Counted from the stretch's first letter, positions 27,001 to 33,588 are shown. The stretch is 64,000 nt of DNA from Sceloporus undulatus (GCF_019175285.1 NC_056527.1:53615486-53679485); one strand, 5' to 3'. Made by a program: numbers and translations. The notes: generated by a model not told the origin, from the sequence alone.

Positions 27001-28665
27001 TTCAAACAGAGCTCCACTGCTTCCGTATACAGCTCTATCGCTTCATCTCCATTGCCCTTCTCATCTTCATCAAAAGCTTGAGTAACCAAGAAATGGGCCC
27101 GCTCCAAGTCCAATTGTTGCTTCGACTTCAAAGGGTCAACGTTCTGTGAATGAACTGGATTAGGAACAAAAAACCACAAGCTCTCTCATTTATTGACCAA
27201 TAAGAAACTTTTATTAAAGCAACTTGCTAAGTAAATAAGACTACAGACCATGTTACTTGCATTTGCCATGGAAATAGTGTTCATTAGCAATTGCAGTCTA
27301 ATATCCAAAACGTACTGCTCTGCATTTACTGCAAGCTACAATAAAACCACCCCTTTCTTCTCCTCAGGAGCCTAGTGCCCTGAAGGTGGACTGCTGGGCT
27401 GCAGTCTCTATTATTGCCAACCAGCACAGCTTGGGGAACAGGAGCTGTGGTCCAAAAGAACTGAAGATGTGAATTAGGCTGTTCTACTCTGTCTAGATGA
27501 ACAACTCAAAGAATTTAGTGGATTTTTTTTAGGGATTCTGGAAAACTGGATCAATTTAAGCTATAGGCTTTGAAAATACAATGTGACCAAATTGTAATGT
27601 AGTATCATATTCAAGGTAACGTATATACTTGACTATAAGTCGACCTCATGTAAAGTTGAGGGCAAATTTCAGGGTCAAAATTATGGATTTTGCTATGACC
27701 TGTGGATAAGCTGAGGGCAAAATTTAGGGGCATATAACAAAGCATCTAAAGAATGAAGCACAGCAAAACAATGTCAAAGAAGTTACAAAATATCAGCAGA
27801 TATAATTCTTTGCGCTCACTCTTAAGGCTAAATGGATGAGAGAGTGGCAGGGGTGACAGTGTTTCCAGGACAGATTATACCCCTTTCACCAGGGGATGGT
27901 TCCTTCTTTTAAATAAGAGTTCAGATACAGCATGGATAAGTCAACTCAGGTTTTCTGGGTCAATTCTTTCACCTAAATTTCTAGACTTATACATGATTAT
28001 ATACAGTAAGAGCAGCAATTTCCTGTTACTATTTATTTATACAATTTTAGGGACCACTTCTCACACTATGACACGTCCATAAACTGTGGAGATGATATAT
28101 GCCCTTCATATGTAGATTTCATGTGTGACAACTGATCACACAGCCTTCACAGTATTCCCACTTCAAACAGAATTGTAATGGTTTCAATGAAGTATTGGGA
28201 TTGTGAATGTGCTGTAATGCTACAGAATGTGCTTAGAAGGTCCTCTAATGAAGACAAGAACACTGTTGGTCCCCCCCCCCCCCCAGTTTTGTTTACTAAC
28301 CTGCAGAGTGTAGAGCCTGAACTCTCTCCAAATATTCACTTATTTTCCCTGGAATATTTTCTAAGGTTGATCCTGCCATTGCAGCATAAATCAGGGCTTG
28401 TGCAGCTTCCTGGAGAAAGAAAAATATAAATGTAAAGTTTTAAGCCATCTGGTTGTTTTAATTTTTTAAATCTTACTTGAGTATATAAATATGAATACAT
28501 TAGGCAAGTAGACAGATGCCTTGCTCTGCAGCCATTATGAAAACCTGCTGAAAATTCACAAGACTGTGAAAGCCTGACTGCACACACACACACACAAACA
28601 TATACAGTGGTTCCTCCACATTCACTGAGGTTAGGAATGAAGGACTCCCTTGAATGTGGAAAAAC

Positions 28666-28712
<47 letters not shown>

Positions 28713-30545
28713 CCACTACTCTTTTTAGCTAAGAAAACACTTCTCTAGGAATCTCCAGGTCCTCTGGTGCAATTCTATGGTCAACATCTGCCAGATGTTA
28801 ATCACAGAATCATGCTGGAAGACCTACAAATGCCTAGAGAAGTGTTTTCTCTACAAACTTCTAGCTTCTCCAGCTCAACTCCATGGTCAACTTCTGGTAG
28901 AGTTGCGCCAGAGAGGACATATTAATCAAAACCTCAAATAAAGTCTACAAAAGTCAAAGCTGCAAATTTGGAGGGTCAACTGTACTATAGGCAACTGCTC
29001 TATAGCTGCATAGCCAGCAATCAAAGGTTTTGTGAACAAATGAGGAAAGTTTCCCACCTTTTTTAAATCACTGGAAACAATTAAGTGACAATCAAAAGCT
29101 TAGTCAAAAAGAATAAGCATAACGAATGAGAGGGAAAATGAGTCATCATGAAATGACAGCATGCTATACATAAGGTCCAGTTAAGCAGGATTGAAGATTA
29201 GTTTTTAGATGTGTATCCACGCCCTTTGCAATATTGTTGATAGTGAATCAAACAAGGTTTTCAAAATGCTTATGGCATCCGTCGACTCCAGTCTGACAGT
29301 GATCAAAGCAAATGACATTTCTGTGTCAATGATTAAGCACAACACACTCTGACAATTTATTTTAGAGACTCTTTTCCTGGTTGGGCCTGGCTCTCACCCA
29401 AGTTTTCAAAAGTGCCCAAAAATCCTATGGGAAACAAAAGAACAAGGAAGTCTAATAGCAGTGTAGTACTTTATGGAATGAAGATGAATACACTTCTCCG
29501 TGTTAAATGAGGATGACCACAGAAGAAAGGCTCAGGGCAAACAACACAAAATTTAATCAAAATGAAAAATACAGTGATTTGTTTATACAGCTGGCCCTCC
29601 ACATTTGCAGCTTTGACTTTTGCAGATCTGATTATTTGCAGTTTTGATGAGTGTGTTCTTTCTAGGAAACTAAGTCCTCCAGTGCAAATCTGCTGGACAT
29701 TTGACCATAGAGTTGTGCTGAAGGACCTAGTTGTTCCTAGTGAAAATACTTCTCTAGGCATTTGTCAGTCCTCCTAACATGATTCTATGATCAACCTCTG
29801 GCAGATGTTGACCACAGAGTTGTACTGGAGGATCTCGAGATTCCTGAGAGGTATTCTTTTAGGTAAAAAGAATCGTGTTTTTTCCTCATTCATGAGGGTC
29901 CTTCACCCCTAACCCCAGAGAATGAGCAAGGACCATTGTAATTCGTCTACAGTACACAGTTGCAAATAATTGCACATGACTTTTCTGCCTTGCTTCACCA
30001 AATGCCCTGCCTTCCTGGGCTTGCTCCCAATCAGCAGCAGCCAATGGGTCATTAAAGAGCCACCTTGAGGCATTGCTGTTCAACAAGACCAAACAGAGAG
30101 ATTAACACGTACATTCACCCCTCCATGTTTGCGGGTTTGATTATTCAGGGACTTTATTAATGTCTTCTCTCTAGGAATCTCTAGGTCCTCCTCCAGTGCA
30201 ACTCTATGGTCAACTTTAACCAAATGTGGCACTGAAGGACCTAGAGAATCCCAGAGAGAACACTTCACTAGGCATTTGTGGCTCCTCCAGCGCAATTCTA
30301 TGGTCAGTGTCTGGAAGATGTTGACCACAGAGTTGCACTGGAGGACCTAGAGACTCCTAGAAAGGTGTCCTCTCAGGTAAAAACATGGTTATTTGCGGTA
30401 TTTCTACATTCATGAGAGTCCTGTGCTCCTAACTCCAGCAAATGGGGAAGGATGAGTATACACACATATATACATATTATATATTTCTCCATTCATGGGG
30501 GGGTCCTGTGCCCCTAACCCCAGTGAAGGTGGCAGGATGAGAGAG

Positions 30546-30576
<31 letters not shown>

Positions 30577-30929
30577 GCACACACATATATTAAATAGATT
30601 GTATGTACAGTGCTGTGCAAATTTAAAGTGCTATATAAATAAAGCTTAATAACAATAAAAACAACAGATTATGTAGATATAAATTTATACATATATTTAT
30701 GTAACATTATATATTTCCACCTTCACAGGGGTCCTGTGCCCCTAGCCCCAGTGAAGGTGGCCAGATGAGTGTACAGTATGTATATGTGTGTGTGTATACA
30801 TATATATACATATATATATATATATACAAATACATATTATATATATGTATATATTTCCACATTCGGGGGGGGCCCTGTGCCCTTAACCCCAGTGAAGGTG
30901 GAGGGAGGAGTCAACCAAGAGTCACACAG

Positions 30930-30971
<42 letters not shown>

Positions 30972-31250
30972 TATATATACACCCCCCCTATCTCTCTCTC
31001 TCTCCCAGTCCAGCCTTCTCTGAGGATGCCAGCCACAGGAATAAACTCTTTGGAACAAGGCCTCAGAGCCCGAAAAACCTACGGGAAAATGTGGCTGCCA
31101 TTTGTTCAGAGGAGGCTGAGAGAGTGTGACTCGCCCAAGGCTCCCTACCTTGTAATAGAACACGGCTTCCTGGTAGCGGCCTCCCTGGTCCCTCTGGACG
31201 GCCAGCTGCGCGAACTTGACCGCGTCCTGCTCCAGCGCGGAGGCGTCCAT
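2943..31250 (-). CDS. CAPN7: calpain-7, complete 21-exon coding region
   Basis: CAPN7 is an atypical cytosolic calpain cysteine protease. Its N-terminal MIT domains bind ESCRT-III proteins, which links it to endosomal sorting and abscission. The 21 exons placed here join in phase throughout and total 2436 nt, or 811 residues plus stop (human about 813). Layout: MIT repeats at about residues 1-75 and 80-145; a linker to about 210; the protease core at about 230-540; and C2-like beta-sandwich domains to 811. Triad residues are Cys288 ([12 protein letters not shown]), His456 ([10 protein letters not shown]) and Asn476 ([10 protein letters not shown]). The start ATG has G at -3 and +4. The gene ends on KISQLQ-stop. 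The protein match is from recalled human sequence, not a search. No frameshift or stop was met. No AATAAA is evident on the minus strand in the roughly 700 bases below the stop, so the transcript end is unplaced. Confidence 0.97.
3182..3274 (-). CDS. CAPN7: CAPN7 exon 20 (residues 733-764)
   Basis: It encodes [17 protein letters not shown] then [12 protein letters not shown]. The acceptor is ATTCACAG and the donor GTATCA, phase 2 in and out. Confidence 0.95.
3587..3785. mobile_element. hairpin MITE family B (Harbinger-like), copy 1
   Basis: A near-perfect inverted repeat with ends GGCCCCATACTGACAGGCC and its partner, and a CTTAGGACTGG-type centre. The left arm has lost about 40 bases. It lies in the intron between CAPN7 exons 19 and 20. 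Sister copies are at 40602, 52216 and 58125. Confidence 0.8.
4061..4191 (-). CDS. CAPN7: CAPN7 exon 19 (residues 690-733)
   Basis: It encodes [17 protein letters not shown] through [11 protein letters not shown], start of the second C2-like domain with the conserved GGCGN motif. The acceptor is GCCTTCAG and the donor GTTGGT, leaving phase 2. Confidence 0.96.
4868..4945. repeat. short inverted repeat (GTTGGACT..AGTCTA type)
   Basis: Arms such as TGTTGGACTGTAATTTCC face GGGAGCTGCAGTCTA. The same short palindrome, a common squamate repeat, recurs at about 20333, 31414, 39275, 56263 and 60966. Confidence 0.5.
5620..5682 (-). CDS. CAPN7: CAPN7 exon 18 (residues 669-689, 63-nt exon)
   Basis: This short exon encodes [17 protein letters not shown] then VSKR. 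It was found by searching the intron for the conserved segment missing between the exons on either side. The acceptor is TTAACACAG and the donor GTAAGG, phase 0 on both sides, so it could be skipped without a frameshift. Confidence 0.93.
6892..7037 (-). CDS. CAPN7: CAPN7 exon 17 (residues 620-668)
   Basis: It encodes [18 protein letters not shown] through QNTIHYTLR, end of the first C2-like domain. The acceptor is TTTTTTCAG and the donor GTATGT, ending in phase 0. Confidence 0.96.
7540..7695 (+). mobile_element. L2/CR1-like LINE 3' tail
   Basis: A GTTACCCGCCTAGATCC segment, then GGGATATAAATAAATA and an ATTT/ATT microsatellite: the typical 3' terminus of a squamate LINE. Similar tails are at 41140-41240 and 44690-44740. 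It lies in CAPN7 intron 16. Confidence 0.65.
7947..8022 (-). CDS. CAPN7: CAPN7 exon 16 (residues 595-620)
   Basis: It encodes [16 protein letters not shown] then TDGKKVYYP. The acceptor is TTTGTGCAG and the donor GTAAGT, leaving phase 1. Confidence 0.96.
8545..9255 (-). mobile_element. LINE 3' UTR fragment, interrupted by an RTE insertion
   Basis: It runs from TATATTCCACCTTCTTCCC through a CTAGGAAGGGAGTTCCAGAG block to about 9255, a tail common in lizard genomes and read here in reverse. It is split at 8679-8956 by the RTE-like fragment. Confidence 0.6.
8668..8967 (-). mobile_element. RTE/BovB-like LINE 3' end with 11-bp target duplication
   Basis: Exact TCAATAAAATT copies at 8668-8678 and 8957-8967 flank the insert. 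Its minus-strand translation resembles the C-terminus of RTE-type ORFs (a [23 protein letters not shown] segment), followed by a GTTAACAACAAC tail. It is 5'-truncated and decayed. Confidence 0.75.
9369..9504 (-). CDS. CAPN7: CAPN7 exon 15 (residues 549-594)
   Basis: It encodes [18 protein letters not shown] through [12 protein letters not shown], first C2-like beta-sandwich. The acceptor is CTCTTTTAG. The donor GTGTTC is weak, lacking A at +4 and G at +5, but protein conservation and phase 0 fix it. Confidence 0.96.
9856..10025 (+). mobile_element. Sauria-type SINE, 5' truncated
   Basis: It has B-box-like AAGTTCGATCCC, then ATGAGTACCCAGCTTGTTG, TGTAAACTGCTTAGAGAGTG and a GATAAGTGGTATAGAAATG tail. 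It lies in CAPN7 intron 14. Confidence 0.8.
10376..10475 (-). CDS. CAPN7: CAPN7 exon 14 (residues 516-549)
   Basis: It encodes [16 protein letters not shown] through FKESTCIH, the end of the protease core and the hinge to the C2-like region. The acceptor is CTATTGTAG and the donor GTTTGT, leaving phase 2. Confidence 0.95.
10608..11170. mobile_element. mariner/Tigger-like MITE with GC-rich core
   Basis: Terminal repeats CAGTGGGACCTTGATATCTG and the complement of CAGATACTGAGGGCAGACTG are flanked by TA at 10606-10607 and 11171-11172. The core at about 10720-11040 is very GC-rich and ends in an AGG/GGAA purine tract. Its reading frames (up to 156 codons on the minus strand) are compositional artefacts. 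It lies in CAPN7 intron 13. Confidence 0.8.
11362..11570. mobile_element. mariner/Tigger-like MITE, family T copy
   Basis: Ends CAGTTGGCTCTCCTTATCC and GAGTCCACTG-TA. Inside are TTGAAAATATTTC and TATAAGGGACACCATTTTAC, shared with copies at 11934, 20048, 24287, 48513 and 55411. Confidence 0.8.
11934..12136. mobile_element. mariner/Tigger-like MITE, family T, opposite orientation
   Basis: Reverse-oriented copy running from CTGTGGGTCCTTGGTATCC to GGAGGGCCACTTG-TA. Only about 360 bp separate it from the copy at 11362, so the pair could fold into a hairpin in the CAPN7 transcript. Confidence 0.75.
12333..12477 (-). CDS. CAPN7: CAPN7 exon 13 (residues 468-516, catalytic Asn)
   Basis: It encodes [16 protein letters not shown] through [10 protein letters not shown]. 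Asn476 in KNPWSH completes the triad. The acceptor is GTTTTCCAG and the donor GTAAAT, leaving phase 1. Confidence 0.96.
12735..12855 (-). CDS. CAPN7: CAPN7 exon 12 (residues 427-467, catalytic His)
   Basis: It encodes [17 protein letters not shown] through [15 protein letters not shown]. His456 in THAYAV is the catalytic histidine. The acceptor is GTGGCCAG and the donor GTACAC, ending in phase 0. Confidence 0.97.
13355..13470 (-). mobile_element. tRNA-derived SINE fragment (reverse)
   Basis: Read on the minus strand it has a GATATAATGGTTTGAGTG start and a GACCTTTAGCAAGTCTCAGG body, the same family as 22665 and 33589 but older. Confidence 0.55.
13667..13773 (-). CDS. CAPN7: CAPN7 exon 11 (residues 392-427)
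   Basis: It encodes [18 protein letters not shown] through SSFRMLYQ, the LTGWIPE stretch of the protease core. The acceptor is ATGTTTCAG and the donor GTAACT, leaving phase 2. Confidence 0.96.
14433..14579 (-). CDS. CAPN7: CAPN7 exon 10 (residues 343-391)
   Basis: It encodes [18 protein letters not shown] through [13 protein letters not shown], including the calpain [11 protein letters not shown] core motif. The acceptor is TTCTCCAG and the donor GTGAGT, phase 0 in and out. Confidence 0.97.
14784..14877 (-). CDS. CAPN7: CAPN7 exon 9 (residues 311-342)
   Basis: It encodes [18 protein letters not shown] then [13 protein letters not shown] of protease subdomain IIa. The acceptor is CAAAATAG and the donor GTAAGG, ending in phase 0. 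The split codon gives Ser where human has Gly. Confidence 0.95.
15856..16680 (-). mobile_element. L1 LINE ORF2 C-terminal fragment
   Basis: On the minus strand the sequence opens with [17 protein letters not shown] and a [17 protein letters not shown] segment. It ends with a 141-codon frame (16281 to 15856) holding [11 protein letters not shown] and [12 protein letters not shown]. These match the order of squamate L1 ORF2 between the RT thumb and the C-terminus. It is truncated at both ends, with stops in the upstream part. It lies in CAPN7 intron 8. Confidence 0.85.
16979..17064 (-). CDS. CAPN7: CAPN7 exon 8 (residues 283-311, catalytic Cys)
   Basis: It encodes [17 protein letters not shown] and onward to YNKKLIT. 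Cys288 in SDCSF is the nucleophile, equivalent to human Cys290. The acceptor is GCTTTTCAG and the donor GTATGC, leaving phase 2. Confidence 0.97.
17120..17308. mobile_element. mariner-like MITE, CpG-bearing family
   Basis: Ends CAGTGCACCCGTGACATAC and AGTGAAGGGCCCGCTG are flanked by TA on both sides. It is a relative of the element at 63749-63992. It lies 55 bp above the acceptor of CAPN7 exon 8, in intron 7. Confidence 0.78.
17978..18180. mobile_element. hairpin MITE family A, copy 1
   Basis: Near-palindrome with arms TTAACTGCCCTGGCTCAG / CTGAG..AGGGCAGTTAAAG, an ACTGTAGTTT..AAACTACAGTTCCC inner pair, and a GGATTACTTCTGCA flank. Six copies occur in the window. Confidence 0.8.
18419..18545 (-). 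CDS. CAPN7: CAPN7 exon 7 (residues 240-282)
   Basis: It encodes [18 protein letters not shown] through [12 protein letters not shown], the segment before the catalytic cysteine. The acceptor is AAATTTCAG and the donor GTAGGG, ending in phase 0. Confidence 0.96.
18665..18845. mobile_element. hairpin MITE family A, copy 2
   Basis: Same arms (CAACTGCCATGGCTCAATG and CAGTTAAAGCAGTGTCAAAC) and a TTATTTCTGCAGTGCAG end. It is about 120 bp above CAPN7 exon 7. Confidence 0.75.
18896..19220. mobile_element. GC-rich inverted-repeat MITE
   Basis: Ends AGGGGCTGTACAGACCGG and the complement of CGGTTCATTCAGCCCCT enclose a CpG-bearing core with internal complementarity. The terminal sequence resembles PIF/Harbinger-type ends. 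The overlapping reading frames of 84-116 codons are not genes. Confidence 0.6.
20048..20262. mobile_element. mariner/Tigger-like MITE, family T copy
   Basis: TA-flanked (20046-47, 20263-64), from CAGTCAGTCCTCCACATCC to CAGACCCATTG, with the family T internal TATAAGGGACACTATTTTAC. Confidence 0.82.
20866..20952 (-). CDS. CAPN7: CAPN7 exon 6 (residues 211-240)
   Basis: It encodes [18 protein letters not shown] then [11 protein letters not shown], the lead-in to the protease domain. The acceptor is GTTCACAG and the donor GTAAGT, phase 2 in and out. Confidence 0.95.
21255..21440. repeat. decayed tRNA-SINE-like segment
   Basis: It has GAGATCTAAGTTCAAGCC, CTTAGGTGAGTCAGCCACTC and GGTGGGAGGTAAATG in SINE order but is highly diverged. 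Low certainty. Confidence 0.35.
21828..22082. mobile_element. young CpG-rich mariner-like MITE
   Basis: Terminal repeats CAGTGGTGCCTCGGGTTACG and its near-exact partner at the right end are flanked by TA at 21826-27 and 22083-84. TTCGTAACCCGAAA-type motifs repeat inside. CpG is largely preserved, which points to a recent insertion. It lies in CAPN7 intron 5. Confidence 0.88.
22438..22632 (-). CDS. CAPN7: CAPN7 exon 5 (residues 146-211)
   Basis: It encodes [15 protein letters not shown] through [14 protein letters not shown]. This is the Pro/Lys-rich linker between the MIT repeats and the protease core, the least conserved part against human. The acceptor is TTATTTTAG and the donor GTAAAG, phase 2 in and out. 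Confidence 0.95.
22665..23099 (+). mobile_element. tRNA-derived SINE split by a hairpin MITE
   Basis: The SINE head TAGCCAACATGGTGTAGTGG with B-box-like GTTCAAATTTC runs to AAAACCCACTG. After the MITE it resumes at TGACTTTGGGCAAGTC and ends AACTTGAAGGCAACACAAC. The A/B-box head shows tRNA ancestry, but this is not a tRNA gene. Confidence 0.82.
22751..22965. mobile_element. hairpin MITE family A, copy 3 (inside SINE)
   Basis: The palindrome has CAATGCTATGGAATCCTGGG and CCCAGAATTCCACAGCATTG arms and sits within the SINE body, so it is younger than that SINE. Confidence 0.82.
23720..23787 (-). CDS. CAPN7: CAPN7 exon 4 (residues 124-146)
   Basis: This 68-nt exon encodes [17 protein letters not shown] then RQALDR, the end of the second MIT helix bundle. 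The acceptor is TGTTAAAG, which has a weak pyrimidine tract. The donor is GTATGC, leaving phase 2. Confidence 0.93.
24078..24602. mobile_element. hairpin element with a MITE nested in its right arm
   Basis: The outer arm TATCTTGGCTTAATAAATC at 24078-24180 pairs with GATTTATTAAGCCAAGATA at 24510-24602. An inner pair around GTTTGGATGATAAAGG and CCTTATCATCCAAATTTGG continues the palindrome. The right arm is interrupted by the family T element at 24287-24507. Confidence 0.78.
24287..24507. mobile_element. mariner/Tigger-like MITE, family T copy (nested)
   Basis: TA-flanked, from CAGTCGGCCCTTCTTATAC to AACAAGGGTGCACTG. The internal TTGAAAATGTTCC and TATAAGGGACACCATTTTGC agree with the family. Confidence 0.85.
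26997..27154 (-). CDS. CAPN7: CAPN7 exon 3 (residues 71-123)
   Basis: It encodes [18 protein letters not shown] through [15 protein letters not shown], the start of the second MIT repeat. The acceptor is CCTAATCCAG and the donor GTATGT, ending in phase 0. Confidence 0.96.
27619..28008. mobile_element. long mariner/Tigger-like MITE (ATAAGTCGAC type)
   Basis: The left end ATATACTTGACTATAAGTCG is matched in reverse by GACTTATACATGATTATATA at the right end. The middle is AT-rich with no ORF. It lies in CAPN7 intron 2. Confidence 0.6.
28301..28409 (-). CDS. CAPN7: CAPN7 exon 2 (residues 35-71)
   Basis: It encodes [18 protein letters not shown] and onward to ERVQALHSA, completing the first MIT domain. 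The acceptor is TTTCTCCAG and the donor GTTAGT, leaving phase 1. Intron 1 above it is about 2.7 kb and full of repeats. Confidence 0.95.
28605..28982. mobile_element. mariner-like MITE, family V copy 1
   Basis: TA-flanked, from CAGTGGTTCCTCCACATTC to TTTGGAGGGTCAACTG. It holds an (AAT)n expansion at 28665-28712 and inner complementary arms around CTAGGAATCTCCAGGTCC. Copies 2 and 3 follow within 2 kb. Confidence 0.75.
28664..28712. repeat. (AAT)n microsatellite
   Basis: About 16 uninterrupted AAT units inside the family V element. Confidence 0.95.
29588..29938. mobile_element. mariner-like MITE, family V copy 2
   Basis: TA-flanked, CAGCTGGCCCTCCACATTTG to GCAAGGACCATTG, with the inner GGTCCTCC..GTTGACCACAGAGTTG motif shared with the neighbours. 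Confidence 0.75.
30112..30457. mobile_element. mariner-like MITE, family V copy 3
   Basis: From CATTCACCCCTCCATGTTTG to AATGGGGAAGGATGAG, with inner arms around CTAGGTCCTCCTCCAGTGC. Same orientation as copies 1 and 2. Confidence 0.7.
30458..30990. repeat. compound minisatellite and TA/CA microsatellites
   Basis: A block of about 60 bp (TGTGCCCCTAACCCCAGTG plus flanks), a copy of the family V right end, recurs at about 30485, 30712 and 30850. The copies are separated by (TA)n, (TG)n and (CA)n runs and, at 30590-30665, by an inserted GTGCTATATAAATAAAGC tail. Reading frames here are simple-repeat artefacts. Confidence 0.85.
31149..31250 (-). CDS. CAPN7: CAPN7 exon 1 (residues 1-34, start codon)
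   Basis: The exon encodes [15 protein letters not shown] and onward to AVFYYK, the first helices of the first MIT domain. It ends in phase 0 at donor GTAGGG. The ATG at 31250-31248 lies in a strong Kozak context and matches the human N-terminus. Confidence 0.97.
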
Positions 31251-31334
31251 AGCTCAGCCACGGAAGACGCCCAAAGGGACCCTTCAGCCCCGGCGCCAAA
31301 TGAGCTTACTTTCCGTATTCGCTTCCTCGTCCCT

Positions 31335-31351
31335 TACGTCACGCTACGTCA
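31335..31351. promoter_or_regulatory. paired CRE/ATF-like half sites
   Basis: Two TACGTCA heptamers lie at 31335-31341 and 31345-31351, one helical turn apart. They are followed by TGACGCTGACG. They sit 85-101 bp above the CAPN7 ATG, inside the GC-rich block. Binding by CREB/ATF is inference from the motif. Confidence 0.55.
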
Positions 31352-31413
31352 TGACGCTGACGCCACGACTCCACCTCCCCTCCTCCTCTCTCTTTTTGTG
31401 CTCGTCAAGGGAA

Positions 31414-31487
31414 TTTTGGACTTCAGCTCCCAGAATCCCCGACTATGGGCCAACATGGCTGAGGCTTCTGGGAGCTGAAGTCCAAAA
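31414..31487. repeat. short perfect hairpin upstream of CAPN7
   Basis: TTTTGGACTTCAGCTCCCAG faces CTGGGAGCTGAAGTCCAAAA with a loop of about 34 bp. It sits about 165 bp above the CAPN7 start codon. Confidence 0.8.
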
Positions 31488-32022
31488 GCTGTTAAAGAGC
31501 ACTATTTGGGTACCGCTGGGTTACATTATATTGCACATGCGTAGTAGGGCCCTTCCGCCTCAGGAGCTGGTGGTATATAGAGATAGAAATAGTAGAGAAG
31601 TGAGAGAAACCACATTCCGTTCTCCACAGAATAAATTGCCCCTAGCGGTGTTAAAGGCTTCCCAATGCTTTTCCTACGCTTTTAACATGGAGCATTTCCC
31701 AAATAGAGGCAGCATGACGTTTTAAACTTTGCTGTCATTTTCTGGAAAGTGCGAGGGGGTCAGTGCAGGCGGCCATTGAATCACATCTGAATTCTGAATT
31801 CCCCCGCCCCCATGGTTTTTTTTTACCTCAAAGGAGGGACGCTTTTGCCCATAATGAACCCGGAAGTTGGTTAGCATTTGTATAGTTTGCATTAATAACT
31901 CTATGGGCCCTGATGGGGAAAGGCACGTGACGTGACTCTCCCGCGCATGCGTGTTGCAAACCACGTGTCCCATTCTGCCAGGTGCTTGGGTGGTTTTTTG
32001 AAGCGCTTCCGCCAGGAGTTGT
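31488..32022. other. CAPN7 upstream flank
   Basis: Mixed-composition sequence with a CpG-bearing stretch at 31925-31970 (CGCGCATGCG, CACGTG E-box). No exon was recognised. It could hold distal promoter elements. Confidence 0.4.
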
Positions 32023-32179
32023 TGTTATTATTATTATTATTATTAAGATTTATTTATAAAGCGCTGCAAATGTATACAGCAGTGTACATACAATCCATTT
32101 TAAAAATAGATAAGATAAGATCTGTTTGTGGCATATATTCTGTGGGACAACTAAACATAATACATGTTANNNNNNNNNN

Positions 32180-32230
<51 letters not shown>
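32023..32230. repeat. ATT microsatellite, LINE tail, and (AAT)n with assembly gap
   Basis: (TTA)n at 32023-32045 leads into a reverse LINE tail (TTTATTTATAAAGCGCTGC). Ten N at 32170-32179 mark an assembly gap, followed by about 17 AAT units. The sequence on either side of the gap should not be trusted to be contiguous. Confidence 0.9.
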
Positions 32231-32231
<1 letters not shown>

Positions 32232-32497
32232 GATTCTGGGAACTCTGGCAGTGGAGCTTTATTGATTGCAGTCCCCATTTTGATCTATGTTTGATCAAAG
32301 GTATAGACATCCCTTTACTATTTATGTTTCCTCATCATCTAGGTTGAATCCTGCCCTGCAGGAAGACACAATGGCAGCACTGCTGAAAGATACCCATCCA
32401 ACCTCTTTGGTACATATTTGTGTACCTCTGGGTTACTCAAAGCATAACTCTCTCTTATGTAAGTTTATCACATATAGGGAAAATTGGGGGTTTAAAT

Positions 32498-32672
32498 GGG
32501 CTTTATCCTGTGATAGTCGCATGATCACAGTGAAGATTTTCACACGCACACACACTAAGATGGCTTATCCCAGGAATAACCAGCAACAAATCAATCACAG
32601 GGAAATTCCATGGTTATTTCTGGGGTAAATCATCTTTAATCACGATCATGTGTGAAAATCTTTATCGCGACC
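32498..32672. repeat. inverted-repeat element
   Basis: GAAGATTTTCACAC faces GTGTGAAAATCTTT, and inside GGCTTATCCCAGGAATAACC faces GGTTATTTCTGGGGTAAATC. A likely MITE of unknown family. Confidence 0.55.
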
Positions 32673-32689
32673 ACTATATCTATATCACT

Positions 32690-33588
32690 GGATAATATCC
32701 ATTTAACTTTCCACTGTGTGATAAAGTCCATAGTGTGTGTGTGTGTGTGTGTTCCACTGGTGCCACTGTGTAAGAAGTGATAGGCACAGCCTTAACCTTG
32801 TAAATTGACTAATTCCACAATGGGTCTGATAGTACTTATGTATATAATTTCTACAACGCCAACACATTCAACAGTACCATTTACGACAGGTGAGAACTGG
32901 GTTGCCTTTGGGCTGCAGGGAGTCCCTGAAGATGCCATTTCTAGCCCTCCTGTGTTTTCCAAGTGCCCCCCCCCAATCCATTGATTCAAATGGGTTTTTT
33001 TGCTGTCATGGTTTGCTGCCAGGTTTTCACGGCAAAACCACAGCTCTTGCAATAAGCTGTCTTTACTACAGCACTCAGAACGGATTCAAAAGCTGTCTCT
33101 GCCGTCAAACAGTGTTCCCCACTGTCTGCCTCATTTCTTCCTCTGTGTCTTCCAAAACAGAAACAATCCTTTCTGCCACCCTATTGCTGTTCGACTCCTC
33201 CAGTTGATGAAGGCGATGCAACCTTTGCAGTGGTGACCAGAAGTTGCCTCCAAAAAGGCCTCATTTTCCACAAGGGTTTCCTCGTTCTCCCCTTTTTCCT
33301 TTGGAATAGCAAGCAACCTGAATTAACTAAACATTTACTGCGAATGGGTGAGTACAAGGTGAGTTGATGCACATTCTTTTTCATGTATACTTGCAATCCA
33401 AGGTAGCCAAAATGTATCCACTCTTTGCTCAAATGTAGAACATAATACATATCATGGGTACATAAACATATTTCCGGACACTGACCCTTATTTATTATGC
33501 ATACCTAATAAGTGCAATAGAGGGCCACAATGGATCAGCAGTCCATTGTGTTCTGATCCTCTTTGTTTTTAATATTTAGTAGCTAGCA
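32690..33588. other. no gene recognised
   Basis: It contains a (GT)n run at about 32735-32752 and otherwise unique sequence. The overlapping reading frames of 60-105 codons show no domain or splice support. Confidence 0.45.

Larger units (their letters stand above)
31060..31400 (-). promoter_or_regulatory. CAPN7: CAPN7 GC-rich promoter and 5' UTR
   Basis: The block around exon 1 and just above it is the most CpG-rich host sequence in the window, set against AT-rich surroundings. This is typical of a housekeeping CpG-island promoter. No TATA box is evident. The transcription start is inferred to lie between 31260 and 31400. Confidence 0.7.

Noticed and set aside
28336-28716. Open frame with a tyrosine run on the minus strand
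   Set aside because: It reads the AAT microsatellite and overlaps CAPN7 exon 2 in another frame.
30765-31478. 237-codon plus-strand open frame
   Set aside because: It runs through TA/CA microsatellite and then antisense to CAPN7 exon 1 and its promoter; no domain is seen.
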